A program made the translations under genes and the position numbers. A model generated the notes under the pieces. That model made no database searches. It worked only from the letters and a program-made list of their open reading frames with translations, and was not told the DNA's origin. A stretch of 64,000 bases of DNA from CAVWUA01 sp963758025 (GTDB taxonomy: Bacteria > Planctomycetota > Planctomycetia > Isosphaerales > Isosphaeraceae), in assembly GCA_963758025.1 (NCBI GenBank), contig CAVWUA010000002.1:62001-126000 (forward strand), in the 5' to 3' direction. Of the stretch, positions 9,068 to 16,290 are shown one piece after another (the stretch's first letter is position 1; each line of letters opens with the position of its first letter).

Positions 9068-9592
9068 ATGACGGCTACTGAGCGGGCGACTCTGGAGCAA
9101 CTCCGGCAAGAGAACCAGACGCTGCGCGCCCAGGTCGCCACCCTGGAGCAGACCATCGGCGACCTCCGGGACCAGAACCAACGGCTCCAGCAGCAGCTCG
9201 ACGAGCAGACCCGGGCCGCGGCACGCCAGGCGGCCCCGTTCCGCCGGCGTGACTCCCGGAAGGTCCCCGATGGCTCCCGGAAGCCGCCCGGCCGCCCGGA
9301 CGGCCATCCCGGGGCCCGCCGGGCCATCCCCGACCACGTCGACGAACACGCCGAGGTGCCGCTGACGGGCTGTCCCCACTGCGGCGCCCCGGTCACCGCG
9401 GTCGAACCGATCGAGCAGTTCATCGAGGAGATCCCCCCGGTCCGGCCCCGCGTCACCCGCCTGGTCACGTACCGCGGCCGCTGTGCCACCTGCGGGCCGG
9501 TGCACAGTTCCCACCCGCTGCAGACCTCGACCGCCACCGGCGCGGCCAAGGTTCAGCTGGGCCCCCGCGCCGTGCCCTGGCCGCCGCGTTGA
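9068..9592 (+). CDS. IS66 transposase, N-terminal part (frameshifted)
   Basis: N-terminal portion of the IS66 DDE transposase. A coiled-coil leucine-zipper region (residues 5-50, TLEQLRQENQTLRAQVATLE) is followed by a basic linker and the IS66 zinc-binding domain (CPHCG...CATCG). The frame breaks near 9580 in a G/C run; a one-base change would continue into ALAAALNKQFGL and the catalytic ORF at 9589. The start at 9068 (MTATERAT) is preferred to the ATG at 9038 because the latter reads through terminal IS sequence. Confidence 0.8.
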   Translation: MTATERATLEQLRQENQTLRAQVATLEQTIGDLRDQNQRLQQQLDEQTRAAARQAAPFRRRDSRKVPDGSRKPPGRPDGHPGARRAIPDHVDEHAEVPLTGCPHCGAPVTAVEPIEQFIEEIPPVRPRVTRLVTYRGRCATCGPVHSSHPLQTSTATGAAKVQLGPRAVPWPPR

Positions 9593-10476
9593 ACAAGCAG
9601 TTCGGGCTGACGACACGCAAGACCTGCCGCGTGCTGAAGCTCCTGTGCGGCCTCTCGCTCAGCCCCGGCGGACTGGCGTTGGGCGTGCAATGCACCGCGA
9701 CGAAGGTCACCCCGGCCTTCGACAGCCTGGTCACCGAGATCCGCGGCGCGGCCGCCGTGTTCGTCGACGAGACGAGCTGGTACGTCGGGGCACCGGGGCA
9801 CTGGCTGTGGACGTTCACGACCGCCGACGCGACGGTCTACCACGTCGACGAGAGCCGCGGCCGGCAGGTGGTGCTGGAGATGCTCGGCGCGGACTTCGCC
9901 GGCATCCTGGTGAGCGACTGCCTGGCCAGTTATGAGAACCTGCCGTACCGGATGCACAAGTGCATTGCCCACCACCAGAAGGCGATCGCGGCGGCGCGGG
10001 ACCGGCCGGACACGACCGACCCAAGCTATCTGAACGAGTGGAAGCTGCTGTTCACGATGGTCAATGCGTTGTGGAAACACCGCGTGTCTCTCGGCGAAGA
10101 GGAGTTCGCGCGGCAACGGGGCCACCTGGAGGCGTGGTTGGACCGGCTGCTGGCCGAGGAGCGGAGCCAAGCGGGGGACGTGGCGATTCAGCAACGGATC
10201 GGCAAACGGCGTGGGGTGGTCTTGGGCTGCCTGGACGACCCCGCGGCGGAACCGACGAACAACCGTGCGGAGCGCTCGCTGCGTGACCCGGGCGTGATCG
10301 CGCGGAAGGTGTCGTGCGGGAACAAGACCGAGGCGGGGAAGCGGGCGTGGGAGCGGCTGACGAGCCTGGCGATGACCTGCCAGCAGCGGGGTCACGATTT
10401 CGTCTCCTGGCTGGCCGCCTGCCTGCCCCTGAACGCCCCGGTGACCCCCGTCCCCGCCGCCACCCCGGACCGCTAA
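9589..10476 (+). CDS. IS66 transposase, catalytic part (frameshifted)
   Basis: Continuation of the IS66 transposase. The DDE triad is visible: Asp in VFVDETSWYV, Asp in GILVSDCLASY, Glu in EPTNNRAERSLR, followed by the family-typical VSCGNKTEAGKRAWE. The stop lies just inside the right inverted repeat. Because the 5' domain is in another frame, the enzyme is inactive unless the frameshift is an assembly error or is bypassed. Confidence 0.88.
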   Translation: MNKQFGLTTRKTCRVLKLLCGLSLSPGGLALGVQCTATKVTPAFDSLVTEIRGAAAVFVDETSWYVGAPGHWLWTFTTADATVYHVDESRGRQVVLEMLGADFAGILVSDCLASYENLPYRMHKCIAHHQKAIAAARDRPDTTDPSYLNEWKLLFTMVNALWKHRVSLGEEEFARQRGHLEAWLDRLLAEERSQAGDVAIQQRIGKRRGVVLGCLDDPAAEPTNNRAERSLRDPGVIARKVSCGNKTEAGKRAWERLTSLAMTCQQRGHDFVSWLAACLPLNAPVTPVPAATPDR

Positions 10477-10484
10477 ACACGAAC

Positions 10485-10501
10485 AAGTTGTCCGGGCCAC
10501 C
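10485..10501. repeat. Palindromic repeat family C, right end
   Basis: AAGTTGTCCGGGCCACC adjoins the right end of IS66, completing the interrupted family C element. It abuts the integrase stub at 10502. Confidence 0.5.
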
Positions 10502-10541
10502 CGCGGATCACCTCACGCACCTTGTCGAGCCGCTTGCTCAT
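10502..10541 (-). pseudogene. N-terminal stub of an integron-integrase-like gene (copy 1)
   Basis: The ATG at 10541 opens MSKRLDKVREVIR and is cut after 13 codons by a family C repeat. The same 46 bases occur at 14380-14425, where the reading continues further and matches the N-terminal SAM-like domain of integron integrases. The stub reads leftward, and a GTTGAAC core-like site lies 140 bases upstream at 10681, where an attI site would be expected. Assignment rests on the longer second copy. Confidence 0.4.
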
Positions 10542-10629
10542 GTTCGCCGCCCCCCGTTGGTTCGCCTAATCCCGGTATCCGCTTGCCATCCGACGAGATT
10601 CGCGGGAGAATCATTCGGATGGGTGGATT

Positions 10630-10653
10630 ATACGACTGTTCAGTCGTATTTTT
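10630..10653 (+). terminator. Perfect hairpin with T-run; terminator or operator-like palindrome
   Basis: ATACGACTG, TT loop, CAGTCGTAT, then TTTT. A nine-base perfect stem with a T-tail is a textbook intrinsic terminator on the plus strand. No plus-strand gene ends here, however, and it lies 90 bases upstream of the integrase stub, so a regulatory palindrome controlling that former gene is an alternative. Confidence 0.5.
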
Positions 10654-10680
10654 CCACGAATTTTCGTTCGTCTAATACTT

Positions 10681-10695
10681 GTTGAACGAAACCGC
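10681..10695 (+). other. Core-like recombination site (attI candidate)
   Basis: GTTGAACGAAACCGC. The GTTGAAC core fits GTTRRRY, and the same 15 bases are found at the attC-like palindromes of both 220-base inverted repeats (5954 and, reversed, 13222-13236). Its position upstream of a leftward integrase stub is that of attI. Short, so tentative. Confidence 0.3.
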
Positions 10696-10878
10696 TTCGC
10701 GGTAGACCCCGGACGCGTCCCTTCTTCCCGTCACCTCGCCGTCTCCTGCCCTGGGCCTCGGGCCTGGCGTCCGAGTCCCGGATGCGCCACCTGAGCGTTT
10801 TCCCACGCCCATTGCGGCTCCCGCTGAGTCATCATCGGGGGGTTGATCCCCGTCGTTCCCTCAGCCCTGGAGACCGCC

Positions 10879-11739
10879 ATGACTCCGCTGCGCCGTCGCT
10901 TCATCGAGGACATGACCCTCCGCAACTTCTCCCCACGCACCATCGCCACCTATGTCGACCGCGTCGCCGACTTCGCCCGCCACGTCGGCACCTCGCCCGA
11001 GCACCTCGGCATGGCCGAGGTCCGCGCCGATCTGCTGGACCTGGTCCAGCACCGACACGTCTCCTGGAGCTACTTCAACCAGGCCGTCGCGGCGTTGCGG
11101 TTCCTCTACCGCAACACCCTCGGACGCCCCTGGGACCCCGGCACGCTCCGCTACCCCAAGGCCGAGAAGACGCTGCCGGTGGTCCTCAGCCCCGAGGAGG
11201 TCCGACGCGTCCTCGACGCCATCTCCAGCCTGAAGTACCGCGTCCTGCTGATGACCGTCTACGCCGCCGGACTGCGGGTCTCGGAGGTGGTGAACCTCCG
11301 GGTCGCGGACATCGACAGCCCGCGGATGGTGATCCGGGTCCGCCGGGGCAAGGGCCACAAGGACCGCGAGGTGATGCTGGCCCCCCGGCTGCTGGACCGG
11401 CTGCGGCTGTACTGGCGGGCGGCCCGGCCCCGGACCTGGCTGTTCCCCGGCCGCGATCCGGAGCGGCCCCTGAGCGTCACCGCGGTGCAGCGGGCCTTCC
11501 GGCGGGCCTGCCGCGAGGCGGGCCTGAGCAAGCCGGCCACCGTCCACACCCTGCGGCACAGTTTCGCCACCCACCTGCTGGAGGCCGGCACCGACCTGCG
11601 GACCATCCAGGAGCTGCTGGGCCATGGCAGCCTGCGGACCACCGCCCGCTACACCCATGTCTCGACCCAGCGACTCCAAGCGACGCCCAGCCCGCTGGAG
11701 TGGCTGCCGCGGGCGGCGGCCGAGGAGCCGCGTCGATGA
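10879..11739 (+). CDS. Tyrosine recombinase (XerC/D-like) of the IS91-associated type
   Basis: A 286-residue site-specific recombinase. The N-terminal SAM-like core-binding domain (RFIEDMTLRNFSPRTIATY) precedes the catalytic domain with Arg in AAGLRVSEV, His-x-x-Arg in HTLRHSFATHLL, the GHGSLRTTARYTHV box and nucleophile Tyr in that box. It lacks the roughly 16-residue insertion that marks integron integrases, so it is not IntI. The start at 10879 has TGGAG seven bases upstream. Its stop overlaps the IS91 transposase start (ATGA), indicating translational coupling as in other recombinase-IS91 pairs. Confidence 0.9.
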   Translation: MTPLRRRFIEDMTLRNFSPRTIATYVDRVADFARHVGTSPEHLGMAEVRADLLDLVQHRHVSWSYFNQAVAALRFLYRNTLGRPWDPGTLRYPKAEKTLPVVLSPEEVRRVLDAISSLKYRVLLMTVYAAGLRVSEVVNLRVADIDSPRMVIRVRRGKGHKDREVMLAPRLLDRLRLYWRAARPRTWLFPGRDPERPLSVTAVQRAFRRACREAGLSKPATVHTLRHSFATHLLEAGTDLRTIQELLGHGSLRTTARYTHVSTQRLQATPSPLEWLPRAAAEEPRR

Positions 11740-12269
11740 GCCGGCCGGTCCTGGAGGTGGCCGAGATCATCCGGCGGCACGGCGCCGCGTTCCTGGAGGC
11801 CTCGGGGGCCGACCTCACCCCCGAGCAGCGTCGGACGCTACGTGATCTGGTCCGCTGCCGCACGGCGGCCCTGGGTGGGCACGTCGAACAATGCGACCAC
11901 TGCGGCCAGACGCAGATCGCCTACAACTCGTGTCGCAACCGCCACTGCCCCAAGTGCCAGGCCGGCGCCGCGGCCCACTGGGTCGAGGCCCAGGCCGCCG
12001 ACCTGCTGCCGGTGGACTATTTCCACGTGGTCTTCACCCTGCCGGCGGTGCTCAACCCGCTGGCGTTGGCCCATCCCCGGGTGGTCTACGACCTGCTGTT
12101 CCGGGCCGCGGTGGCCACGCTCCGGCAGGTGGCGGCCGACCCGAAGCACCTCGGGGCCGCGATCGGCGGCCTGGCGGTGCTGCACACCTGGGGCCAGACC
12201 TTGCAGTACCACCCGCACCTGCACTGCGTGGTGCCCGGCGGCGGCCTGGCCCCCGACGGCTCGCGCTGA
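11736..12269 (+). CDS. IS91 transposase, N-terminal part (frameshifted)
   Basis: HUH single-strand transposase (Y2_Tnp). Seen: N-terminal zinc-binding motif CDHCGQTQIAYNSCRNRHC followed by PKCQ, then the strand VDYFHVVFTLP and the HUH motif in YHPHLHCVVPGGGL. The frame ends at TGA 12267-12269. Insertion of one G in CGCTG-ATCGCG would continue into WIACPRGFFLPV and the downstream part, so this is one gene with a single-base deletion. Confidence 0.85.
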   Translation: MSRPVLEVAEIIRRHGAAFLEASGADLTPEQRRTLRDLVRCRTAALGGHVEQCDHCGQTQIAYNSCRNRHCPKCQAGAAAHWVEAQAADLLPVDYFHVVFTLPAVLNPLALAHPRVVYDLLFRAAVATLRQVAADPKHLGAAIGGLAVLHTWGQTLQYHPHLHCVVPGGGLAPDGSR

Positions 12270-12952
12270 TCGCGTGCCCGCGGGGCTTCTTCCTGCCGGT
12301 GCGGGTCCTGAGCCGGGTCTTCCGGGGCAAATTCCTGGCGGCCCTGGGCGAGGCGTTCGACCGGGGCCGGCTGGTGGTGCCGGGGTCCTCCGGGCCGCGG
12401 GCCGACGCTCCGGCGTTCGCCCGGATGCTGGCCGCGGCGGCGGCCACCGAGTGGGTGGTCTACGCCAAGGAGCCGTTCGGGGGCCCCGAGGCGGTGCTGA
12501 AGTACCTGGCGCGATACACGCACCGGGTGGCGATCAGCAACACGCGGCTGGTGAGCCTGGAGGCCGGCCGGGTGACGTTCCGGTACAAGGATTACGCCCA
12601 CCACGGCCGGGAGCGGACGATGAGCTTGGAGGCCGGCGAGTTCCTGCGGCGGTTTTTGCAGCACGTGCTGCCGTCGGGCTTCGTGCGGGTGCGGCACTTC
12701 GGGTTCCTGGCCAATGGCGTCCGTCGCGCGAAGGTGGGGTTGTGCCGGGAGCTGTTGGCCGTGGCACCGTCGGCGGTCGCGTCGGCGGGAGCGGGCGGGG
12801 TGGCGGTCGGACCGGCCGGGGCGTCGGCGGTCGCGGTCTGCCCGCGGTGCGGGGTGGGGCGGCTGTTGGTGGTGCGGGAGGCCCCGCCGGAGCGGGTCGC
12901 TCGTGAGGGGGGATCGCGACCGATGGCCTGTGTGGACTTCGACAGCTCCTGA
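12270..12952 (+). pseudogene. IS91 transposase, C-terminal part
   Basis: Continues the HUH transposase in the next frame: RGFFLPVRVLSRVFRGKFL, the conserved WVVYAKEPFGGPEAVLKYL and ARYTHRVAISNTRL helix bearing the catalytic tyrosine(s), then FRYKDYAHHGRERTMSLEAGEFLRRF segments, typical of the family. It ends with a second Cys motif (CPRCG). No independent start exists; it depends on repair of the frameshift at 12262-12270. Confidence 0.75.
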
Positions 12953-13084
12953 AGGGGTGGTGGGTCGGTGGCGTGGCTTGGCGTGGCGTGGCGGGTGTGG
13001 GCGTGGCACCGTCGGCGGGCGGTGGCGGGGAATCCCCGTCCTGGGACCGGGTTTGGGTCGGTCTGGGGGCCTGGGGCCGTGCCC
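12953..13084. other. G/T-rich intergenic tract
   Basis: GTGGC-rich sequence with no supportable gene, immediately beyond the IS91 transposase; it may contain the element's right end. Confidence 0.3.
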
Positions 13085-13320
13085 CCGAGTGGCCTGGCGG
13101 TGCGTTCGCGCCGGGGATCGGAGGGGTCCGGCCGTCGGGGCGTGAGGCGAGAGTGCCCCGAGGCCCTTGCTCGGGGGCGTGGGCTGTGATTCAATGCCCA
13201 TAGGCGAGGGCCGGTGCGGCGGTTTCGTTCAACCGCTTGTATCCGCAGGGCCGCGACGGTCTCTGGGGACGCGGACGCTCATCCCGGCCCTGCGGATACA
13301 ATCCTCTGCGTTTAGGCGGC
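13085..13320 (-). repeat. Right copy of the 220-base inverted repeat with attC-like stem
   Basis: Reverse-complement counterpart of 5866-6090. A perfect stem, TTGTATCCGCAGGGCC at 13239-13254 pairing with the arm at 13287-13302, is flanked by GTTCAAC (13230-13236, matching RYYYAAC) and GTTTAGGC (13310-13317). That arrangement is an attC-like imperfect palindrome. The copy lies directly upstream of the PEP-CTERM gene. Confidence 0.7.
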
Positions 13321-13364
13321 GGGGTCAAGGGTCGCGGAAAGCTTTTCTGTCGAGGAGATGAGCG

Positions 13365-14250
13365 ATGATGCGACCGGGGGCATGGGCTGCGGTGGCGGCG
13401 GCGGTGCTGGGGACGTGCGGCGCGGCGGAGGCCGGGCTGATCACGACCTTCAAATACACAGGCGCGATCGAGCAGTTCACCGCCGACACGACCGGCACTT
13501 ACCACATCGAGCTGGCCGGCGCCGCGGGCGGCGAAGTCGGCGCGTTGCAGGGCGGACGGGGTGCGATTGTCGGCGGCGACATCGAGCTGACGGCCGGCCA
13601 GATCCTGGCCATCGTCGTCGGCGGCGGCGGCGGCGGCGGCGGCGGGTACGGCGGCGGCGGCGGCGGCGGCGGCAGCTTCGTCTACCTCGACGGCATGACC
13701 GGCTGACGCCGCGCTGCTGGCCGCGGCCGGCGGCGGTGGCGGCAGCGGCAAAGTTTCGGGAGCCGACGCGAGCGGGCTCGGTGTCATCGGGGCCGGCGGT
13801 CAAGGCAGCAGCTTTGGTGGCGGCGGCGCCGGCTGGCAGGGCGACGGCGGCGACAGCAGCGAAGGCCGCGGCGGGGTGGGCCCCTTCTCCTTCACGGGTG
13901 GGGCCGGCAGCTACGGCGGCGGCACCGGCGGCTTCGGCGGCGGCGGCGGCGGCGGCAGCGGCAGCGGCTATTCCTTCGGCGGCGGCGGCGGCGGTGCCTT
14001 CGGCGGCGGCGGCGGCACCGGCGGTGGCGTCGGCGACTACGGCGGCGGCGGCGGCGGCGGGTCGTACCTCGCCTCGTCGTTCACGAACGCCGCGTTCGTG
14101 GGCTACCAGACGGGTGACGGCTACGTGACGATCACCGCGCCGATGGCGACGGCGGTGCCCGAGCCCTCGACGCTGCTCTCCGGCGGTCTCGCCGTTCTCA
14201 TGGGCCTCGGTTACGCCTGGCGTTGTCGGCGTCACGCGGTGGGCGGGTAG
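13365..14250 (+). CDS. Glycine-rich PEP-CTERM exported protein (one frameshift)
   Basis: A signal peptide (MMRPGAWAAVAAAVLGTCGAAEA) is followed by a short beta-rich segment (LITTFKYTGAIEQFTADTTG) and long Gly tracts typical of adhesin-like low-complexity proteins. The C-terminus carries a PEP-CTERM sorting signal (VPEPSTLLSGGLAVLMGLG, then basic residues). A TGA at 13704-13706 interrupts the frame; removing one base in GGCTGACG restores one protein of about 294 residues. The start has GAGGAG about seven bases upstream. Exported by Sec and presumably processed by exosortase; surface role inferred from the family. Confidence 0.75.
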
Positions 14251-14328
14251 TGACGTAGGCTGGGTCGAGACCCAGCCATTGGGCGGCGACGAACGATGAA
14301 GCTGGGTCGAGACCCAGCCTACGTCACT
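14249..14328. repeat. Palindromic repeat family B, complete copy (80 bases)
   Basis: Terminal inverted repeats of about 28 bases, beginning AGTGACGTAGGCTGGGTCGA, enclose CCATTGGGCGGCGACGAACG. It is MITE-like, with no coding content. It truncates the integrase stub that follows. Related copies: 16122, 18670/20512 (split by IS4) and a half copy at 14565-14611. Confidence 0.85.
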
Positions 14329-14419
14329 GGCGAACCCTGCCGACATACGCATCTTCCGTCCGCACGCGGTCCTGCCGGACGCGGATCACCTCACGCACCT
14401 TGTCGAGCCGCTTGCTCAT
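14324..14419 (-). pseudogene. N-terminal stub of an integron-integrase-like gene (copy 2)
   Basis: 31 codons from the ATG at 14419: MSKRLDKVREVIRVRQDRVR followed by TEDAYVGRVRQ, then a stop supplied by repeat family B. The pattern LDxVRxxIR...RTExAYVxxVR is that of the N-terminal SAM-like domain of integron integrases (IntI). It is transcribed away from the plus-strand cassette-like genes at 15.7-18.5 kb, the classic intI-cassette orientation. No catalytic domain remains. The match is short, so identification is probable, not certain. Confidence 0.5.
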
Positions 14420-14423
14420 GTTC

Positions 14424-14567
14424 GCGGGTGGCCCGGACAACTTGTTGTCCGGGTTGCGCAGCGACGAGAGGCATCAAGGCAAGCGGGGCCGACCGGATAG
14501 GCCGAGCCCTTTCCACGACCTCTTGCGGCTGCGCCGCCCGGACAACAAGTTGTCCGGGCCACCCGCG
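14424..14567. repeat. Palindromic repeat family C, complete copy (144 bases)
   Basis: Terminal inverted repeats of about 30 bases starting GCGGGTGGCCCGGACAACTT; interior with CGCAGCGACGAGAGGCATC and TTCCACGACCTCTTGCGGC. Identical in layout to 15216-15360. It is inserted five bases upstream of the integrase stub and is followed by a half copy of family B (14565-14611). Confidence 0.85.
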
Positions 14568-14662
14568 GCGACGAACGATGAAGCTGGGTCTCGACCCAGC
14601 CGACGTCACTGGAAAATAGCAATTCAGAGCTATCCTGTGCTGTCCCCGAAGGAGACCGCACG

Positions 14663-15007
14663 ATGATTACCGCTGAGGCGACCGCCGATGGATCTTGTCT
14701 CCGGGTCGACTGTGCGGGTCTTTGGGAGTACGACTCGCGGGGAACCCAGTGCGGTTGCCTGCTCCGCGACACGATCCAGCGCGGCATGAACGAGGCGACA
14801 ACCGCCATCACGGAAATCGTGATCGACTTCACGAAGGTGAATTACCTGGGGGGCGATGGCCCCGGATGGTCGGTGCTCGGGAAGACGACGAGGGGCCTGA
14901 AGATTGCGTACGTCGCTGGCGAGCAGAGTGGTCAACGCCTCCAGGAACTCTTCGCGGTCACTCGCCTGGATCAGTTCATCAACGTGGTCGTCGTGAACGA
15001 CGCCTGA
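14663..15007 (+). CDS. STAS-like domain protein (anti-sigma factor antagonist type)
   Basis: A 114-residue soluble protein. The strand ITEIVIDFTKVNYLGGDGPGW resembles the phosphorylation-site loop of STAS proteins, and the following KIAYVAGEQSGQRLQELFAV helix and final FINVVVV strand fit the fold. The canonical Ser-Ser of SpoIIAA (D-S-S/T-G) is replaced by Gly-Gly-Asp-Gly, so a classical phospho-switch may be lost. AAGGAG lies eight bases before the start. No sigma or kinase partner is adjacent. STAS assignment is moderate. Confidence 0.6.
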   Translation: MITAEATADGSCLRVDCAGLWEYDSRGTQCGCLLRDTIQRGMNEATTAITEIVIDFTKVNYLGGDGPGWSVLGKTTRGLKIAYVAGEQSGQRLQELFAVTRLDQFINVVVVNDA

Positions 15008-15088
15008 CCGTGAGCCCGCGTTGACTCTCGGTTCATCCCACGGGCTACTCCTTCTGATCGTCACGCAGCGTTCGGGGCAGTGTTTTCG

Positions 15089-15550
15089 GGAATTAAAAGG
15101 GGTCAGGGAATTCAAAGGGGTCACAGGGGAATGGCATTAAGCCAAGCGATATAAGCCGTTTCTCTGAAATGGATTGAGCATCGGGAGATCTCCTGTCACG
15201 ATGGTGTTGCTTAACGCGGGTGGCCCGGACAACTTGTTGTCCGGGTCGCGCAGCGACGAGAGGCATCAAGGCAAGCGGGGCCGACCGGATAGGCCGAGCC
15301 CTTTCCACGACCTCTTGCGGCTGCGCCGCCCGGACAACAAGTTGTCCGGGCCACCCGCGGTCAGAACTCAGGAATTCAAAGGGGTCAGAACTATTTCTCG
15401 GGAATTCAAAGGGGTCAGAACTATTTCTCGGCCTAACCCACGGTTGCAGTCATGTAAGGAATTCAAAGGGGTCAGAACTATTTCTCGGCCTAAGGAATTC
15501 AAAGGGGTCAGAACTATTTCTCGAGGAATTCAAAGGGGTCAGAACTATTT
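15089..15550 (+). repeat. Array of GGAATTCAAAGGGGTCAGAAC repeats
   Basis: Five units of GGAATTCAAAGGGGTCAG plus AACTATTTCTCG start at 15371, 15401, 15458, 15494 and 15525, with degenerate forerunners at 15089 and 15107. Spacing is irregular (30, 57, 36, 31), and some spacers contain GCCTAACCCACGGTTGCAG, an attC-like half site. It is not a CRISPR array. Such repeats resemble RAYT-linked interspersed repeats of planctomycetes. Confidence 0.8.
15216..15360. repeat. Palindromic repeat family C, complete copy (145 bases)
   Basis: Same inverted ends and interior as 14424-14567, inserted within the GGAATTCAAAGGGGTCAG array. The two copies are almost identical, implying recent movement by a transposase acting in trans. 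Confidence 0.85.
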
Positions 15551-15570
15551 CTCGGCCTAACCCACGGTTG

Positions 15571-15638
15571 CAGTAGGTGGACACTGCCCACCATGCTGAT
15601 TATTATCGATGGTGGGCAGTGCCCACCCTACATGACTG
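15571..15638. repeat. Palindromic repeat family A, copy 1
   Basis: CACTGCCCACCATGCTGATT and its mirrored arm GGTGGGCAGTGCCCACC surround TATTATCGAT; the right end is CTACATGACTG. It lies directly after GCCTAACCCACGGTTG, at the same position within the attC-like half site as other family A/B copies. The left arm is degenerate. Confidence 0.8.
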
Positions 15639-15762
15639 GAGGTGTGTTACCGTCATTTACCCCTGTATCGCTCCCTGAGCGTTGCCGGGGCGGAATGAGG
15701 TCGGGAGACGCCAACGACTCCTCCAACCCGTCAGAGCGAGCCCCCTGGACGGAGCCCCGATC

Positions 15763-16056
15763 ATGTCCGGCATCCGCATCTGGCACATGATGGTCGCCGT
15801 CGTCGCAGCAGCCGCACTGTTCGGCGCCGCCCGGCTCGACGAAGGCCCTACCTCCTGCACGCCGGTCGCGCCCCTGCTGGCGCTGTCGTACCTTTGCGGC
15901 ATGCTGGGCCTCCGCGCCGCCAGGTGGCGGGGTCGCCGGGCACGTACCGGGCTCTGGCTCGGTCTTCTGCTCGGGCCGCTCGGCGTCCTCATCGCGTGCT
16001 CCAATCCGGTCCCAGAGGGCTGGCCCGAGCGCGGCGATACGCGGGCCGACGCCTAA
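15763..16056 (+). CDS. Small membrane protein, unknown function (cassette-like)
   Basis: A 97-residue protein with two or three hydrophobic segments (MMVAVVAAAALFGAA, PLLALSYLCGMLGL, GLWLGLLLGPLGVLIAC) joined by basic loops, and a polar C-terminus. An inner-membrane location is likely; the family is not recognised. The start at 15763 (MSGIRIWH) begins just before the first helix. The TAA stop is part of a GCCTAAC core site (16051-16057), the boundary expected for an integron cassette. Confidence 0.55.
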   Translation: MSGIRIWHMMVAVVAAAALFGAARLDEGPTSCTPVAPLLALSYLCGMLGLRAARWRGRRARTGLWLGLLLGPLGVLIACSNPVPEGWPERGDTRADA

Positions 16057-16276
16057 CCGGCGGTTGCAGTGACGTAGGCTGGGTGGACGCCACCACCGTT
16101 CGCTCGATGGCCAGATTGGGTCAGTGACGTAGGCTGGGTCGAGACCCAGCCATTGGGCGGCGACGAACGATGAAGCTGGGTCGAGACCCAGCCTACGTCA
16201 CTTGCGGGGGCTTGACCGCTCTGGTAGGCTCGCGGGCGCCGCGCCTTTTGAGCTTGTTCGGGACTCCACGTTAGGC
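16051..16276 (+). repeat. attC-like site disrupted by palindromic repeat family B
   Basis: R''-like GCCTAAC at 16051-16057, then CGGCGGTTG; a degenerate and then a complete family B repeat (16122-16202) is inserted. After it follow TGCGGGGGCTTGACCGCTC and a GC-rich stem region, ending in the R'-like GTTAGGC at 16270-16276. With the repeats removed the site is about 95 bases, a normal attC length. The next gene starts 15 bases after the core. This is the best-preserved pair of cores in the window. Confidence 0.6.
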
Positions 16277-16290
16277 CGGCCGAGAGGTGC

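Larger units (their letters stand above)
8996..10484 (+). mobile_element. IS66-family insertion sequence
   Basis: 15-base terminal inverted repeats, GTACGTGTTTAGCGG at the left and the complement of GTTCGTGTTTAGCGG at the right (one mismatch), enclose a single transposase locus. The element sits inside a family C palindromic repeat. The flanks (TTGTTGTC and AAGTTGTC) agree at six of eight positions, so an 8-base target duplication is suggested but not clean, partly because the target is itself palindromic. Confidence 0.8.
10879..12952 (+). mobile_element. IS91-like element: tyrosine recombinase plus HUH transposase
   Basis: Two overlapping genes, a tyrosine recombinase and an IS91 rolling-circle transposase, form the element. 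The outer ends (oriIS/terIS) are not identifiable by eye; the coordinates cover only the genes. The element interrupts the cassette-like region between an attI-like site (10681) and the right copy of the 220-base inverted repeat (13085). Confidence 0.6.

Noticed and set aside
10879..11739. Tyrosine recombinase as the integron integrase (IntI)
   Set aside because: It lacks the IntI-specific insertion between the catalytic boxes and overlaps an IS91 transposase, the hallmark of IS91-associated recombinases.
13365..14250. Ice-binding or spider-silk-like protein from Gly tracts
   Set aside because: The Gly runs are low complexity in a PEP-CTERM context; nothing specific supports such a role.
15371..15550. 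CRISPR array
   Set aside because: Units share their tails, spacers are irregular and partly identical, and no cas gene is nearby.
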